64,000 nucleotides of DNA, from contig JBNKMS010000007.1 of the NCBI GenBank assembly GCA_050293315.1, forward strand, positions 22,592 through 86,591. Direction: 5' to 3'. A program made the translations under genes and the position numbers. This DNA is from CBFDBF01 sp050293315. Its GTDB lineage: Bacteria; Pseudomonadota; Gammaproteobacteria; Chromatiales; Chromatiaceae. Positions 53,058 to 60,463 of this stretch are shown here, one piece after another. Below the pieces are notes generated by a model. That model did no database searches. It was not told where the DNA came from and saw only the letters and a program-made list of their open reading frames with translations. Position 1 is the stretch's first letter. Every line of letters starts with the position of its first letter.

Positions 53058-53663
53058 CTATGAGATATCCTGTTTATCCTCCGATCTAAAGCACTCTCGA
53101 TATTCGGCACACACCTCACAACTGGGCGCGCGGCATACATATATGCCCTCTGACGAACAGAGCTGTTTATACAGAAACTTCTTCCACTTCATATCCTTGT
53201 AGTTGGCCTCCGCCAGGGGTTTGAAGTTATGTGTCATCAACCGTGTCAGATCCTCGCGTGACCACAACCCAAGGTCCTCCCATAGATGGTCACTGCCCAT
53301 ACACCCAGCCACCAGGATATGCGCCATCCACATCTCCGACTCATTACCCTGGGTGCGGTGATGCATCAGCAGATTGAACAGGTCCTCTATCTCCGGCGCC
53401 CTGGAGAGGTCAGGAGTACGCCCGGGATTGGGGGTGAAGTCTATATTGTAGTGCGGGAAATGGCGGGCCATCATGCTCACAAACATCTCCGGATCGAGGC
53501 CCAACCAGTTGGGCAGCGCACCCTCGTTCACCGACCAACTGGCGTAGATACGCGCCAGCAGTTCGCTGTTCTCATATCCATATCTATGCTCCATACAGCT
53601 GCGATCCATCAACCAGAAATAGATATCGCTGCGTATCTCGCTACTGGCCTTATCTGAACCCAT
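53058..53663 (-). CDS. nifQ: NifQ, molybdenum donor for FeMo-co
   Basis: 201 aa. The C-terminal CRAPSCEVCAEYRECF (CX4CX2CX5C) is the NifQ cluster motif that holds a Mo-Fe-S unit. HNFKPLAEANYKDMKWKKFL, YKQLCSSEG and GCMGSDHLWEDLGL are conserved. NifQ hands Mo to NifEN with NifH. GAGGAGGGAGC precedes the ATG. Confidence 0.95.
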   Translation of the reverse strand: MGSDKASSEIRSDIYFWLMDRSCMEHRYGYENSELLARIYASWSVNEGALPNWLGLDPEMFVSMMARHFPHYNIDFTPNPGRTPDLSRAPEIEDLFNLLMHHRTQGNESEMWMAHILVAGCMGSDHLWEDLGLWSREDLTRLMTHNFKPLAEANYKDMKWKKFLYKQLCSSEGIYVCRAPSCEVCAEYRECFRSEDKQDIS

Positions 53664-53679
53664 GCTCCCTCCTCGCTAA

Positions 53680-53958
53680 TTAACGCGCCTGTATCTCCGC
53701 CATTGCGGCCTGCTGCTGCAACGACGTGATACCTGTCAGTGAACCTGGCGGGTTGACCGCCTGCCCCTGACTATCAAGGATTGCGCCCTCGATAGGACAG
53801 ATACTGCTGCACTGCGGATCGGCATACTCACCGGCGCACTCGGTACACCTGCTCGCCTCGATCAAAAAGTGGGGTGCAGCCGCCACTATCGCCTTGCTCG
53901 GACAGAGCGGCTCACACGCCCAGCAGTTGATACAACTCTCAATGATCTTGAATGCCAT
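53680..53958 (-). CDS. 2[4Fe-4S] ferredoxin of the nifB operon
   Basis: 92 aa. First cluster CINCWACEPLCP, second CTECAGEYADPQCSSICP with the extended spacing of FdxN/Allochromatium-type ferredoxins. Proposed electron donor to NifB or nitrogenase. AAGGAG precedes the ATG. Co-oriented between nifB and nifQ. Confidence 0.92.
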   Translation of the reverse strand: MAFKIIESCINCWACEPLCPSKAIVAAAPHFLIEASRCTECAGEYADPQCSSICPIEGAILDSQGQAVNPPGSLTGITSLQQQAAMAEIQAR

Positions 53959-53986
53959 CTGCTCTACTCCTTTGCCATCCCACTTA

Positions 53987-54053
53987 GTCCCCCTCCACCC
54001 TCCGGGTACCGAGGTCCCATAGGGAGAGGGTTGGGGTGAGGGGATTTAAAAGT
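53987..54053. repeat. Dispersed CCCTCCACCCTCCGGG-family repeat
   Basis: Ends AGGGAGAGGGTTGGGGTGAG, then GGGATTTAAAAG. Carries GGTACCGAGGTC in its loop, the exact reverse complement of the loop in the copy at 33.06 kb. Lies between nifB and the ferredoxin gene. Confidence 0.7.
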
Positions 54054-54058
54054 CAACG

Positions 54059-55543
54059 CTAAGCGCTCCGCCGTATGGTTAAGCCCTCTTCCAGTCTGCC
54101 GCTGGCCTGCAGCTCTCTATAGACCGCGGACACCGCATCCTCGATCGGCTCCATCGCATGTTCGCCATTCGGCTGGATACCTGCGGCCTCCAGCTTCTTC
54201 CACGGGGCGATACCGACACGCGCACAGAGCAGCACCTCACAACCCTCCAGCGCATTGATGATGTCGGCTATTCTGCTCTCACCATCCCCACACTCACTGG
54301 GACCGGTGCAGTAGTTATCTGCACGCCGCACACCGACAAAGCGCACATCGGTGGTGCTGGCCTCATACACCAGAAACTCCCTTGCCTTACCAAAGTGCTG
54401 ATTGATCAGACCACCACCCTCGGTGGCAACCGCTATCAACGCCGGCCTGCTCTCTCTCTGCGGCATGCTTATCGAATCGATCGATACCGCCACCCCTGTG
54501 GCCACTTTTGGTTGGCTCTGCCTTGCCACCACCTCGGCCTGATACTCCGCACGGCGCTGCATGGCGGCACCATAGTCGATCTCCATCGCCTCCACCTTCT
54601 CCATGGTGAACTCATCCGCCCTATCCTCGCCCAGCATACCGACCGCGTCGGCACGACACTGACGGCAGTGGCGCATCATGTTCATATCTCCGGCGCAGCT
54701 ATCCTGCAGGGCCTGCAGCTCTGCATGCGTCGGACCACGCTGCCCCATGACACCGTAGAAGGTGCCGTGCTCCGGCTCCGCTATCAGCGGCATCACGTTG
54801 TGCAGGAATGCGCCCTTCTCTTTTACTACCCTGCTCACCTCCTCCAGGTGTTTGTCGTTCACACCGGGTATCATCACCGAGTTGACCTTAACCAGCACAC
54901 CGCGCTTGGCCAGCATCTCCAGCCCCTTCTGCTGCTGCCGGATCAGGATCTTTGCGGCCTTGCGCCCCTTGATGCGGCGATTGTTCCAGAAGATCCAGGG
55001 ATAGATCTTGGCCCCCACATCCGGGTCGATGCAGTTAATAGTTATAGTGACGTGATCGATATTGTGTCTGCACAGCTCATCCACCTGCTCCGGCAGGTTC
55101 AGACCATTAGTGGAGACACACAACTTTATATCCGGCGCCTTCTCGGTCAGTTGACGAAAGGTCTCAAAGGTACGCTCCGGATTGGCCAGGGGGTCGCCGG
55201 GGCCGGCCACACCCAACACCGTCATCTGCGGGATCGTAGCCGCCACCGCCAGCACCTTCTTCACCGCCTGGTCCGGGGTCAACAGCTCAGAGACCACACC
55301 GGGGCGTGATTCGTTGGAGCAGTCATACTTGCGGTTGCAGTAGTGGCACTGGATGTTACAGGCGGGGGCCACCGCCACATGCATGCGGGCAAAGTGGTGG
55401 TGCGCCTGCTCAGAGAAACAGGGGTGGTTATGCACCTTGGCACGGATGTGCTCGGGCAGGTGGGCGAGCTGATCGCTGCTACCCCCACAACCGCCGGCAC
55501 TGCACCCCCCGACATCCTCGCCAATCACCTTCAACTCCATCAT
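54059..55543 (-). CDS. nifB: NifB, radical SAM FeMo-co core synthase
   Basis: 494 aa from the ATG 5 nt after GGAG (a GTG just upstream is too close to it). Radical SAM motif CNIQCHYCNRKYDCSNESRP; MTVLGVAGPGDPLANPERTF; the C-terminal part (about 375-475) is a fused NifX-like domain (VATEGGGLINQHFGKAREFL). NifB makes NifB-co (8Fe-9S-C). Heads the nifB-ferredoxin-nifQ-draG-GNAT operon. Confidence 0.98.
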   Translation of the reverse strand: MMELKVIGEDVGGCSAGGCGGSSDQLAHLPEHIRAKVHNHPCFSEQAHHHFARMHVAVAPACNIQCHYCNRKYDCSNESRPGVVSELLTPDQAVKKVLAVAATIPQMTVLGVAGPGDPLANPERTFETFRQLTEKAPDIKLCVSTNGLNLPEQVDELCRHNIDHVTITINCIDPDVGAKIYPWIFWNNRRIKGRKAAKILIRQQQKGLEMLAKRGVLVKVNSVMIPGVNDKHLEEVSRVVKEKGAFLHNVMPLIAEPEHGTFYGVMGQRGPTHAELQALQDSCAGDMNMMRHCRQCRADAVGMLGEDRADEFTMEKVEAMEIDYGAAMQRRAEYQAEVVARQSQPKVATGVAVSIDSISMPQRESRPALIAVATEGGGLINQHFGKAREFLVYEASTTDVRFVGVRRADNYCTGPSECGDGESRIADIINALEGCEVLLCARVGIAPWKKLEAAGIQPNGEHAMEPIEDAVSAVYRELQASGRLEEGLTIRRSA

Positions 55544-55576
55544 CACGTCTCCTGCAAATGTATTTGAGGGGTAAAT

Positions 55577-55592
55577 TGCAAGGGGTGTGCCG
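55577..55592 (-). promoter_or_regulatory. Sigma-54 promoter of nifB operon
   Basis: The minus strand reads CGGCACACCCCTTGCA: one deviation (C for T) from TGGCAC-N5-TTGCA, spacing correct, about 34 nt upstream of the nifB start. Confidence 0.85.
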
Positions 55593-55660
55593 AAAATGGA
55601 GATTGACCGTTACTGCATGATTTTACTGTATTTTTATCCGAATAGACCGATATCTACTGC

Positions 55661-55676
55661 TGTTATAAACAGAACA
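55661..55676 (-). promoter_or_regulatory. NifA upstream activator site 1 for nifB
   Basis: The minus strand reads TGTTCTGTTTATAACA, a full TGT-N4-T-N5-ACA match, 69 nt upstream of the -24 box. Confidence 0.85.
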
Positions 55677-55689
55677 AAACGGGGTGGTT

Positions 55690-55705
55690 TGTAGAGAATA
55701 CTACG
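55690..55705 (-). promoter_or_regulatory. Probable second NifA site for nifB
   Basis: The minus strand reads CGTAGTATTCTCTACA, one mismatch from TGT-N4-T-N5-ACA. It is 29 nt upstream of site 1. Confidence 0.55.
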
Positions 55706-55743
55706 AAGGTGGAGCCGTCCCTCCCCCTCAATGTAGATGGTAC

Positions 55744-55853
55744 ATGTAGGAGCCCGCACCTGCGGGCGATCAAGAACCCTCAGGCATCCCGCGACTTTAT
55801 CCCTCCCCCACTTGTGGGGGAGGTGAGGAGGGGGAGTCTAAAACAGTCAACTT
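55744..55853. repeat. Two dispersed palindromes upstream of the accessory region
   Basis: 55744-55772 is TGTAGGAGCCCGCACCTGCG-type; 55797-55853 is CCCTCCCCCACTTGTGGGGG, AGGTGAGGAGGGGGAG. From 55854 to 56086 I see no convincing gene, only a weak 62-codon frame. Confidence 0.65.
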
Positions 55854-56086
55854 GAGAGGTAGTGGCTCAGTTTGAAATATGGTGCTTTAGCCGAGGATAA
55901 CGAAAACCACACAAACATGATGGGAATAAAAGTAATATCAGAAATACTGAGTATTGACAGAGCTGCTATTTCGGGAACAAAATCACATAAAAGAATTCTA
56001 AATCTGTACTATTTTAGTGGGATAATATTAAAGAATTTGGCAGACATGCCGATATGCTAAATGGAGTTAACCCAAACAGGTGACTT

Positions 56087-56389
56087 ATGGAATCTATTAC
56101 ATCAATAAAAGTATGTTACAAATATGCTGATGACTGGCACGTCTTTACATCTGATGACCTGCCAGGCTTATACGTTGCGCATCAAAACGCAGAAGTAGCC
56201 TATAACGATGTAACTCTTTCTATAAAGACACTGATTCGCCTTAGTACCGGGGCTGACTGTGACATACAGCCACAAGTGCCTTTCCGTGAATTTGTCACTA
56301 CAATAAGGAAGAATTTACAACAGCCAGAGCGTACTCGACCTACATTTGCTGCACATAATCAACGATATTCGGTCTGCGCTTGCCAATAA
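56087..56389 (+). CDS. HicB/DUF1902-like putative antitoxin
   Basis: 100 aa with AGGTGA before ATG. KVCYKYADDWHVFTSDDLPG and LYVAHQNAEVAYNDVTLSIK resemble the HicB-like fold that reads as a partial RNase H fold (typical phrase TSEDLPGL). The C-terminus is basic and Cys-containing. One base separates it from the next gene, so the two look like a paired toxin-antitoxin module. Assignment is by motif resemblance only. Confidence 0.55.
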   Translation: MESITSIKVCYKYADDWHVFTSDDLPGLYVAHQNAEVAYNDVTLSIKTLIRLSTGADCDIQPQVPFREFVTTIRKNLQQPERTRPTFAAHNQRYSVCACQ

Positions 56390-56390
56390 A

Positions 56391-56618
56391 ATGATTGCTG
56401 TCAGAGTAGCCTCAAAGGAAGAGGTACACGATAAGCTCAAAGCTTATGGTTTTGAGCCTACTGGCGAAAAAACAGCAACCGGCGAATTTTGGGAAAACAA
56501 AGAAAAGGGGCAATTTATCCAAGTCCCATTTTCTGCTGATGGGCACTACCCAAATTGGATGCTTTGGGATCTAGAAGAAAAGGCCAACATTGTACTTTCT
56601 ATTCCTCTAGCGCCTTAA
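56391..56618 (+). CDS. Small protein paired with HicB-like gene
   Basis: 75 aa from MIAVRVASKEEVHDKLKAYG, one base after the preceding stop. GFEPTGEKTATGEFWENKEK, FIQVPFSADGHYPNWMLWDL. It is the size of a HicA-type toxin but lacks the HicA GSH motif; it may be a different family. An AT-rich stem with six T residues overlaps its stop. Confidence 0.55.
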   Translation: MIAVRVASKEEVHDKLKAYGFEPTGEKTATGEFWENKEKGQFIQVPFSADGHYPNWMLWDLEEKANIVLSIPLAP

Positions 56619-56633
56619 TTAAGGGGCTTTTTT
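56609..56633 (+). terminator. Intrinsic terminator after the paired small genes
   Basis: AGCGCCTTAATTAAGGGGCT contains the palindrome CCTTAATTAAGG, followed by TTTTTT. It overlaps the stop codon at 56616-56618. Confidence 0.6.
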
Positions 56634-56709
56634 CTTATACGGCCCACGTTTCTTGGGCATATCCTCTGGAATAAGTCCCACAACCTCTTGCAGTGACCAA
56701 AATAACCAG

Positions 56710-56850
56710 GGTCAGATACAAATTAAATGGCATCTATTAGCAAGTTATTCACCTTTAATGTGTATCGGAGTAAGTGGGGTCAGATGAGACTTAACCCCCG
56801 CCTTATTGGAAAAGTTTTATCTGACCCCACTTATTTACTCTGGGCCTACG
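56710..56850. mobile_element. REP-transposon-like terminal hairpin remnant
   Basis: GGGTCAGAT occurs at about 56710 and, as AAGTGGGGTCAGAT, at 56772-56785, with the exact inverted copy ATCTGACCCCACTT at 56819-56832. GGGGTCAGA hairpins commonly flank REP-associated Y1 transposases. No intact transposase is seen; the minus strand before it has only a 30-codon basic fragment ending PKKRGPYKKKAP. The 288-bp gap holds nothing else. Confidence 0.6.
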
Positions 56851-56906
56851 ACAATGCGCGGAACCTTGGCTTCGCCTCGTCCCTTTACCGTAAACTTTAG
56901 CTTTTC

Positions 56907-57863
56907 GTGAACGCCGTCCACTACATCGAGACATCCGCACTCAATTTTCTTGCTGATGAGCTACAAGATTTCGATTTCAATGAGCTATACCAACGAGTGA
57001 TGAAAGTAGATCTCTGCATATCACCAGTTGTGATATGGGAAGTCCTGCTAAACTCCGACAACTCACGGAAAGATGCCCTCATATATTGGGCTCAGTTTAA
57101 TTGCGCAAACTATTTGTTGAAATCACCGGCTGAAATAGTCATTGAATACCTGGCAGCGGGAGCTCCATTAAATGACCGGATGGCTTTCTACAAAAACAGA
57201 GCTACAAGTCTATCCATTGGTACAACATGGTCCAATATTCATCGCAAGCTGGATCGGACGATACCGATCGAGCTAGACAATTTGAAAGAGCGCTCGAAAC
57301 CTCTTAGAGACCTAGGGCGATCTTACAAAGAAATGATCCGATATATGACCGAAGAGAACGAGCACGGAAACTACGCTGACTATTTTCACCGGACCATGAT
57401 CACACTCCGTAAGAATCTCAAAACGCCAATAATGCAGAGCCGGATGAACGATGCACTAACCAAAACTTCGTTAATTCTGGCATTCTTTATCGCGTGTATA
57501 GGCGTCGACCTAGACAATTCACCAGTACGTGAATTTTGGGAGCCGAAAGGAATTGAAGATCCACTAGACCGTTTTGAGCATTTGATAGAAACCATACCAA
57601 TCGCGCTGGTTCGTGGTCCCTTGATCGAAATGGCACTAATAATTTACAGTCAAGCAGAAATGTCAGCTGGAACCAATCGAGGAACAATGTTTGATGCGCT
57701 GCATTCAATATATTGCTATTACTCACACAACACTGTTTCCAATGACCCGCACTTCACAAATCTCGCCGCGCACACCAATAACGATATCTACCGAGGTATC
57801 GTATGGGCAGACAAGTATGTAGCAATGATGAAGGCTGCATACGTAAAACTAACAGAGCAATAA
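56907..57863 (+). CDS. PIN-like domain protein, unknown
   Basis: 318 aa, GTG start without a clear ribosome site. VHYIETSALNFLADEL resembles the first acidic strand of PIN nucleases, VVIWEVLLNSDNSRK the second, and GTMFDALHSIYCYYSHNTVS followed by NDPHF the last two acidic positions. The middle is helical and charged. Could be a solitary RNase or toxin; not a standard VapC (about 130 aa). Its stop codon lies in the left arm of a large palindrome. Confidence 0.55.
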   Translation: MNAVHYIETSALNFLADELQDFDFNELYQRVMKVDLCISPVVIWEVLLNSDNSRKDALIYWAQFNCANYLLKSPAEIVIEYLAAGAPLNDRMAFYKNRATSLSIGTTWSNIHRKLDRTIPIELDNLKERSKPLRDLGRSYKEMIRYMTEENEHGNYADYFHRTMITLRKNLKTPIMQSRMNDALTKTSLILAFFIACIGVDLDNSPVREFWEPKGIEDPLDRFEHLIETIPIALVRGPLIEMALIIYSQAEMSAGTNRGTMFDALHSIYCYYSHNTVSNDPHFTNLAAHTNNDIYRGIVWADKYVAMMKAAYVKLTEQ

Positions 57864-57959
57864 ACCTGTTGCCTGACAAAATGCCTGGGCAGAGAGCAAT
57901 TGATTTCAATATTATCGGTTGCGAATATTAGCGTTAATTGCTCACTGACCAGGTTTATT
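57859..57959. repeat. Large imperfect palindrome, copy B1
   Basis: Outer arms AATAAACCTG (57859-57868) and CAGGTTTATT (57950-57959) are perfect inverted repeats; inner arms AGAGCAATTGATTTCAATATT and AATATTAGCGTTAATTGCTC also pair. The core (57884-57959) recurs in the same orientation at 60387-60462 and 62496-62571. It lies between convergent genes. Confidence 0.75.
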
Positions 57960-57961
57960 TA

Positions 57962-58444
57962 TCAATATGGGCCATGCCTACTGCCTTTAACAAAAGATAT
58001 TGATAATTCGGAACCGAACATAGGGTCTCTCGCATCTTGATATAGCCAGACGGTACCATTGCGAAAATTCCACTTTGTGTTTTTAAAATTGTAGTAAGCT
58101 TTATCAATATTTTCCGTGCCTACATCTGATAAGATAGTTTCAATCTCTCTTTTTATGGCTGCATACTGTTCTTCGAATTCACTCCTCTCTTTATCTGTGA
58201 TTTCATCGCCTAGTGGCCAAAAACTGATTGGCATAATACCAATCTCTACTATTCCATTCACAGCATCACCGAATATGAATCTTTCTCTACCTTCAGACAG
58301 AATCTCGAACACGTTAACACAGTCAGGCAATGTTAATTTACAACCATTTTGGCTCGCCCAATCAGATAATTCTTCAATAGTTAAGTTATTGAAGTCTTTT
58401 GATTTCAGGAATTCAATAAGCGATCTAGCTATTATCATCAACAT
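57962..58444 (-). CDS. Unknown protein, second gene of a cassette-like pair
   Basis: 160 aa. LIEFLKSKDFNNLTIEELSD, VNVFEILSEGRERFIFGD, DEITDKERSEFEEQYAAIKR. Soluble, acidic, ends SFVKGSRHGPY. I do not recognise the family; it resembles small immunity-type proteins in size and composition only. The first ATG is part of the attC core GTTATGT; a second ATG follows 6 nt later. No independent Shine-Dalgarno. Confidence 0.55.
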   Translation of the reverse strand: MLMIIARSLIEFLKSKDFNNLTIEELSDWASQNGCKLTLPDCVNVFEILSEGRERFIFGDAVNGIVEIGIMPISFWPLGDEITDKERSEFEEQYAAIKREIETILSDVGTENIDKAYYNFKNTKWNFRNGTVWLYQDARDPMFGSELSISFVKGSRHGPY

Positions 58445-58509
58445 AACGCCAAGTTCACCGGCAGTTTACGGAGTGGAGCAAACTTTACGGTGCAGCTTTT
58501 TGTTAGAAT
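58441..58509 (-). other. attC-like integron recombination site
   Basis: The minus strand runs from ATTCTAAC (58502-58509) to GTTATGT (58441-58447), 69 bp. Arms AACAAAAAGCTGCACCG and CGGTGAACTTGGCGTT pair imperfectly with an offset, as in attC L and R boxes. The left box ATTCTAAC is the exact complement of GTTAGAAT at the start of the upstream gene (59302-59309), the signature of a mobile cassette. Confidence 0.7.
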
Positions 58510-58527
58510 CATTTTTTCTTTTTATGA

Positions 58528-59286
58528 TCAGTTGGACTTACTACTCGCATTTACAATGGGAGTCTTTCTTTTATCTTTCAATTCATCTGTCTTATGCGCT
58601 ATTTGCAACTGATTAATCAATTCTTTATTTAAAGCGGTATTACTTCTGAGCAATTCAACTAGTTGGTTGCTTATGGCCAATAATTCAGTATTTATTCTAT
58701 TTTCAAGTAATTTTTGTTTTGATCCTGGGGAATTATACTGAAAATAAACAGAAGTGGCCGCGCCCAGAATTCCTATAATAAAAAATATTATGAAAATAAG
58801 ATTAAATGATTTTGAATGACTTATTTGACGATAAATTATACTCTTCTTTTTTTGCGCCATTCGTAACTTTTTTGTTTCTTCTTCTTCTATTGAAAATATC
58901 TGAAATTCAGCTTTATCTGGATAACAATTAACGCAAGAATAATTCTTTTCTATTTGTCTAATTGCATTTTCTCCAGTTTTAGTGAGATATTTATTTCTTT
59001 CATCAATTTTGTAAAATATAAAGGAAATCAAAGAGAGCATTAACCCAACTGCTATTCCAATTGAATGGGCATTATATTCTTCTTGAAGAGTTGAAATTAA
59101 TCCTGTCGTTGCCAAAACAGCAAAAACAACAAAAAAGTTAAAAAACGATAATCTTTGTTGCGCATGTTGTTGGAAATAATTCCATGAAAGGTTCAGTATT
59201 TCCTTTTCAGAAACGCAATATTGATGGCAGTTCTGGAGGACAATACCGTCGTCTACTTTATTTTCAATATTAGGATTCACTTCCAT
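58528..59286 (-). CDS. Membrane protein in an integron-type cassette
   Basis: 252 aa. Three hydrophobic helices: FFNFFVVFAVLATTGLISTL, AHSIGIAVGLMLSLISFIFY and FNLIFIIFFIIGILGAATSV. LNLSWNYFQQHAQQRLSF precedes the first; a long charged loop with SCVNC lies between helices two and three, and the tail is polar. No firm family; the layout recalls two-helix effector proteins of defence systems but that is only a resemblance. AAGG precedes the ATG, which is 15 nt after the cassette core GTTAGAAT. Confidence 0.65.
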   Translation of the reverse strand: MEVNPNIENKVDDGIVLQNCHQYCVSEKEILNLSWNYFQQHAQQRLSFFNFFVVFAVLATTGLISTLQEEYNAHSIGIAVGLMLSLISFIFYKIDERNKYLTKTGENAIRQIEKNYSCVNCYPDKAEFQIFSIEEEETKKLRMAQKKKSIIYRQISHSKSFNLIFIIFFIIGILGAATSVYFQYNSPGSKQKLLENRINTELLAISNQLVELLRSNTALNKELINQLQIAHKTDELKDKRKTPIVNASSKSN

Positions 59287-59301
59287 TATTTTTGCCTTTT
59301 T

Positions 59302-59309
59302 ATTCTAAC
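59302..59309 (-). other. Cassette-boundary core GTTAGAAT
   Basis: The minus strand GTTAGAAT immediately precedes the membrane-protein gene and is complementary to ATTCTAAC at 58502-58509. I could not see a full-length attC upstream of it. Confidence 0.55.
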
Positions 59310-59339
59310 AACTAATGATACGACGCACACTGTTACCGA

Positions 59340-59480
59340 GTTATACGACATGCGCCGATATTGAAATATGCAGCACAGAAACGCCCTGTGGGCAGTGATA
59401 TGAGCTTATGCTTGGCCCATCCTGCCAAGGGGGTATTTCCTATCCTTTTGAGGTTATCAAAGAAGCAGGGATTTAGGTAG
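59340..59480 (-). repeat. Inverted repeat A, left copy
   Basis: About 140 bp; its reverse complement matches 60464-60605 at roughly 85 percent by eye (shared blocks CTACCTAAATC, TTCTTTGATAACC, ATAGGAAATACCC, CTTGGCAGGATG, ACTGCCCACAGGGCGTTTCT, TTTCAATATCGGCGC). Together they bracket 59481-60463. 59481-59752 otherwise holds an inverted copy of the GGATCCCGCGATCAAGC repeat at about 59490 and no gene. Confidence 0.75.
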
Positions 59481-59752
59481 GGATATTCTCCTGGATCCCG
59501 CGATCAAGCTGCAGGATGACAGAGGTCTATTGATCGCCCAGCGGACTGGGCACCCACATGTCCTCTCTTGTCCAATTCCTGCCAAAAAGCTCCCGAAACA
59601 AACGCTTGTATATATTAGGAAATCGTAATACAGCTATTTGACTTAAATGTGTATATGAGTAATCTTTCTATCACAGAGCTTGAAACCTCTATCAGGCGGG
59701 CAAAACCGCAACCCGGATATGCGCGGTTTGAAACTTGTAATGAGGACATGCT

Positions 59753-60007
59753 ATGTCAAAAGGACACCGCACACCCAAGACACTCACAGAACAGTATTTT
59801 AAAAACCCTCTTCCTCCAACCCACAACCCGTTAATTGCCTCATCGCAAATAGATACATTCACTAATGTGCGCGATACATTATGTACGCTCAGAGAATTAA
59901 CCGAGGTTAAGGAGTTTGGGCTGGCGGAACACTCTCTAACAGGACTACACTTTTTAATGACATGCGTTATTGAGGCTGTTGACTTTGAGATCAAAAACAG
60001 AATATAG
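59753..60007 (+). CDS. Small protein, unknown
   Basis: 84 aa with GAGGACATGCT before ATG. NVRDTLCTLRELTEVKEFGL, HSLTGLHFLMTCVIEAVDFE suggests two helices, similar in feel to short DUF3077-type proteins. No firm family. 10 nt before the next gene; both lie inside inverted repeat A. Confidence 0.5.
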   Translation: MSKGHRTPKTLTEQYFKNPLPPTHNPLIASSQIDTFTNVRDTLCTLRELTEVKEFGLAEHSLTGLHFLMTCVIEAVDFEIKNRI

Positions 60008-60017
60008 CCCCCCCATT

Positions 60018-60407
60018 ATGAGATATATTATTGGTATTTTATTGACGCTTAATGTAACAACTGCAATAGCTAATGATTGGAATTGCAGGAATCATGATAT
60101 GGAGGTTTCGTGCGAAACCGGCAAATGTAAAGCATCTGATGGATTTACTCCGCTTGATGTCTACTTTGGTGCGGATGGAGATATATCTATCGGCATGTAC
60201 ACAGGCGTTTGGGAAGGCAAGGGCAAGTCTATAAATGAAGATAACTATTTGATAGTCATTGGAAGGGGGCTTGTGTTCTCAACCTCAACTGACATGAAAG
60301 CCGATTTTATTATTACGTTAGACAAAAAAGACAAAATTGCATTTATAAAAGGTTATGGTTACGCAATGCCGATGGCATGTGAGAAAATCGGATCAGAGAA
60401 CAATTGA
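60018..60407 (+). CDS. Small secreted protein, unknown
   Basis: 129 aa from MRYIIGILLTLNVTTAIAND, a clear signal peptide; the frame opens 16 codons earlier inside the previous gene. The mature part has four Cys (WNCRNHDMEVSCETGKC, MACEKIG). The stop codon is within palindrome copy B2. Confidence 0.6.
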   Translation: MRYIIGILLTLNVTTAIANDWNCRNHDMEVSCETGKCKASDGFTPLDVYFGADGDISIGMYTGVWEGKGKSINEDNYLIVIGRGLVFSTSTDMKADFIITLDKKDKIAFIKGYGYAMPMACEKIGSENN

Positions 60408-60462
60408 TTCTATTATTATCGTTTGTGAATATTAGCGTTGATTGCTCTCTGGCCATATTTAT
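60387..60462 (+). repeat. Large imperfect palindrome, copy B2
   Basis: Matches B1 and B3 over about 76 bp (CAATTGATTC, TATTATCG, GAATATTAGCGTTGATTGCTC). Overlaps the 3' end of the preceding coding region and abuts inverted repeat A. Confidence 0.75.
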
Positions 60463-60463
60463 A

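Noticed and set aside
55872..56060. 62-codon plus-strand reading frame
   Set aside because: TTG start, no ribosome site, no recognisable motif, and unlike neighbouring genes in composition. Not called.
59649..59834. 61-codon frame overlapping the gene at 59753
   Set aside because: The overlapping frame at 59753 has a better ribosome site; this one loses protein-like composition after about 30 codons.
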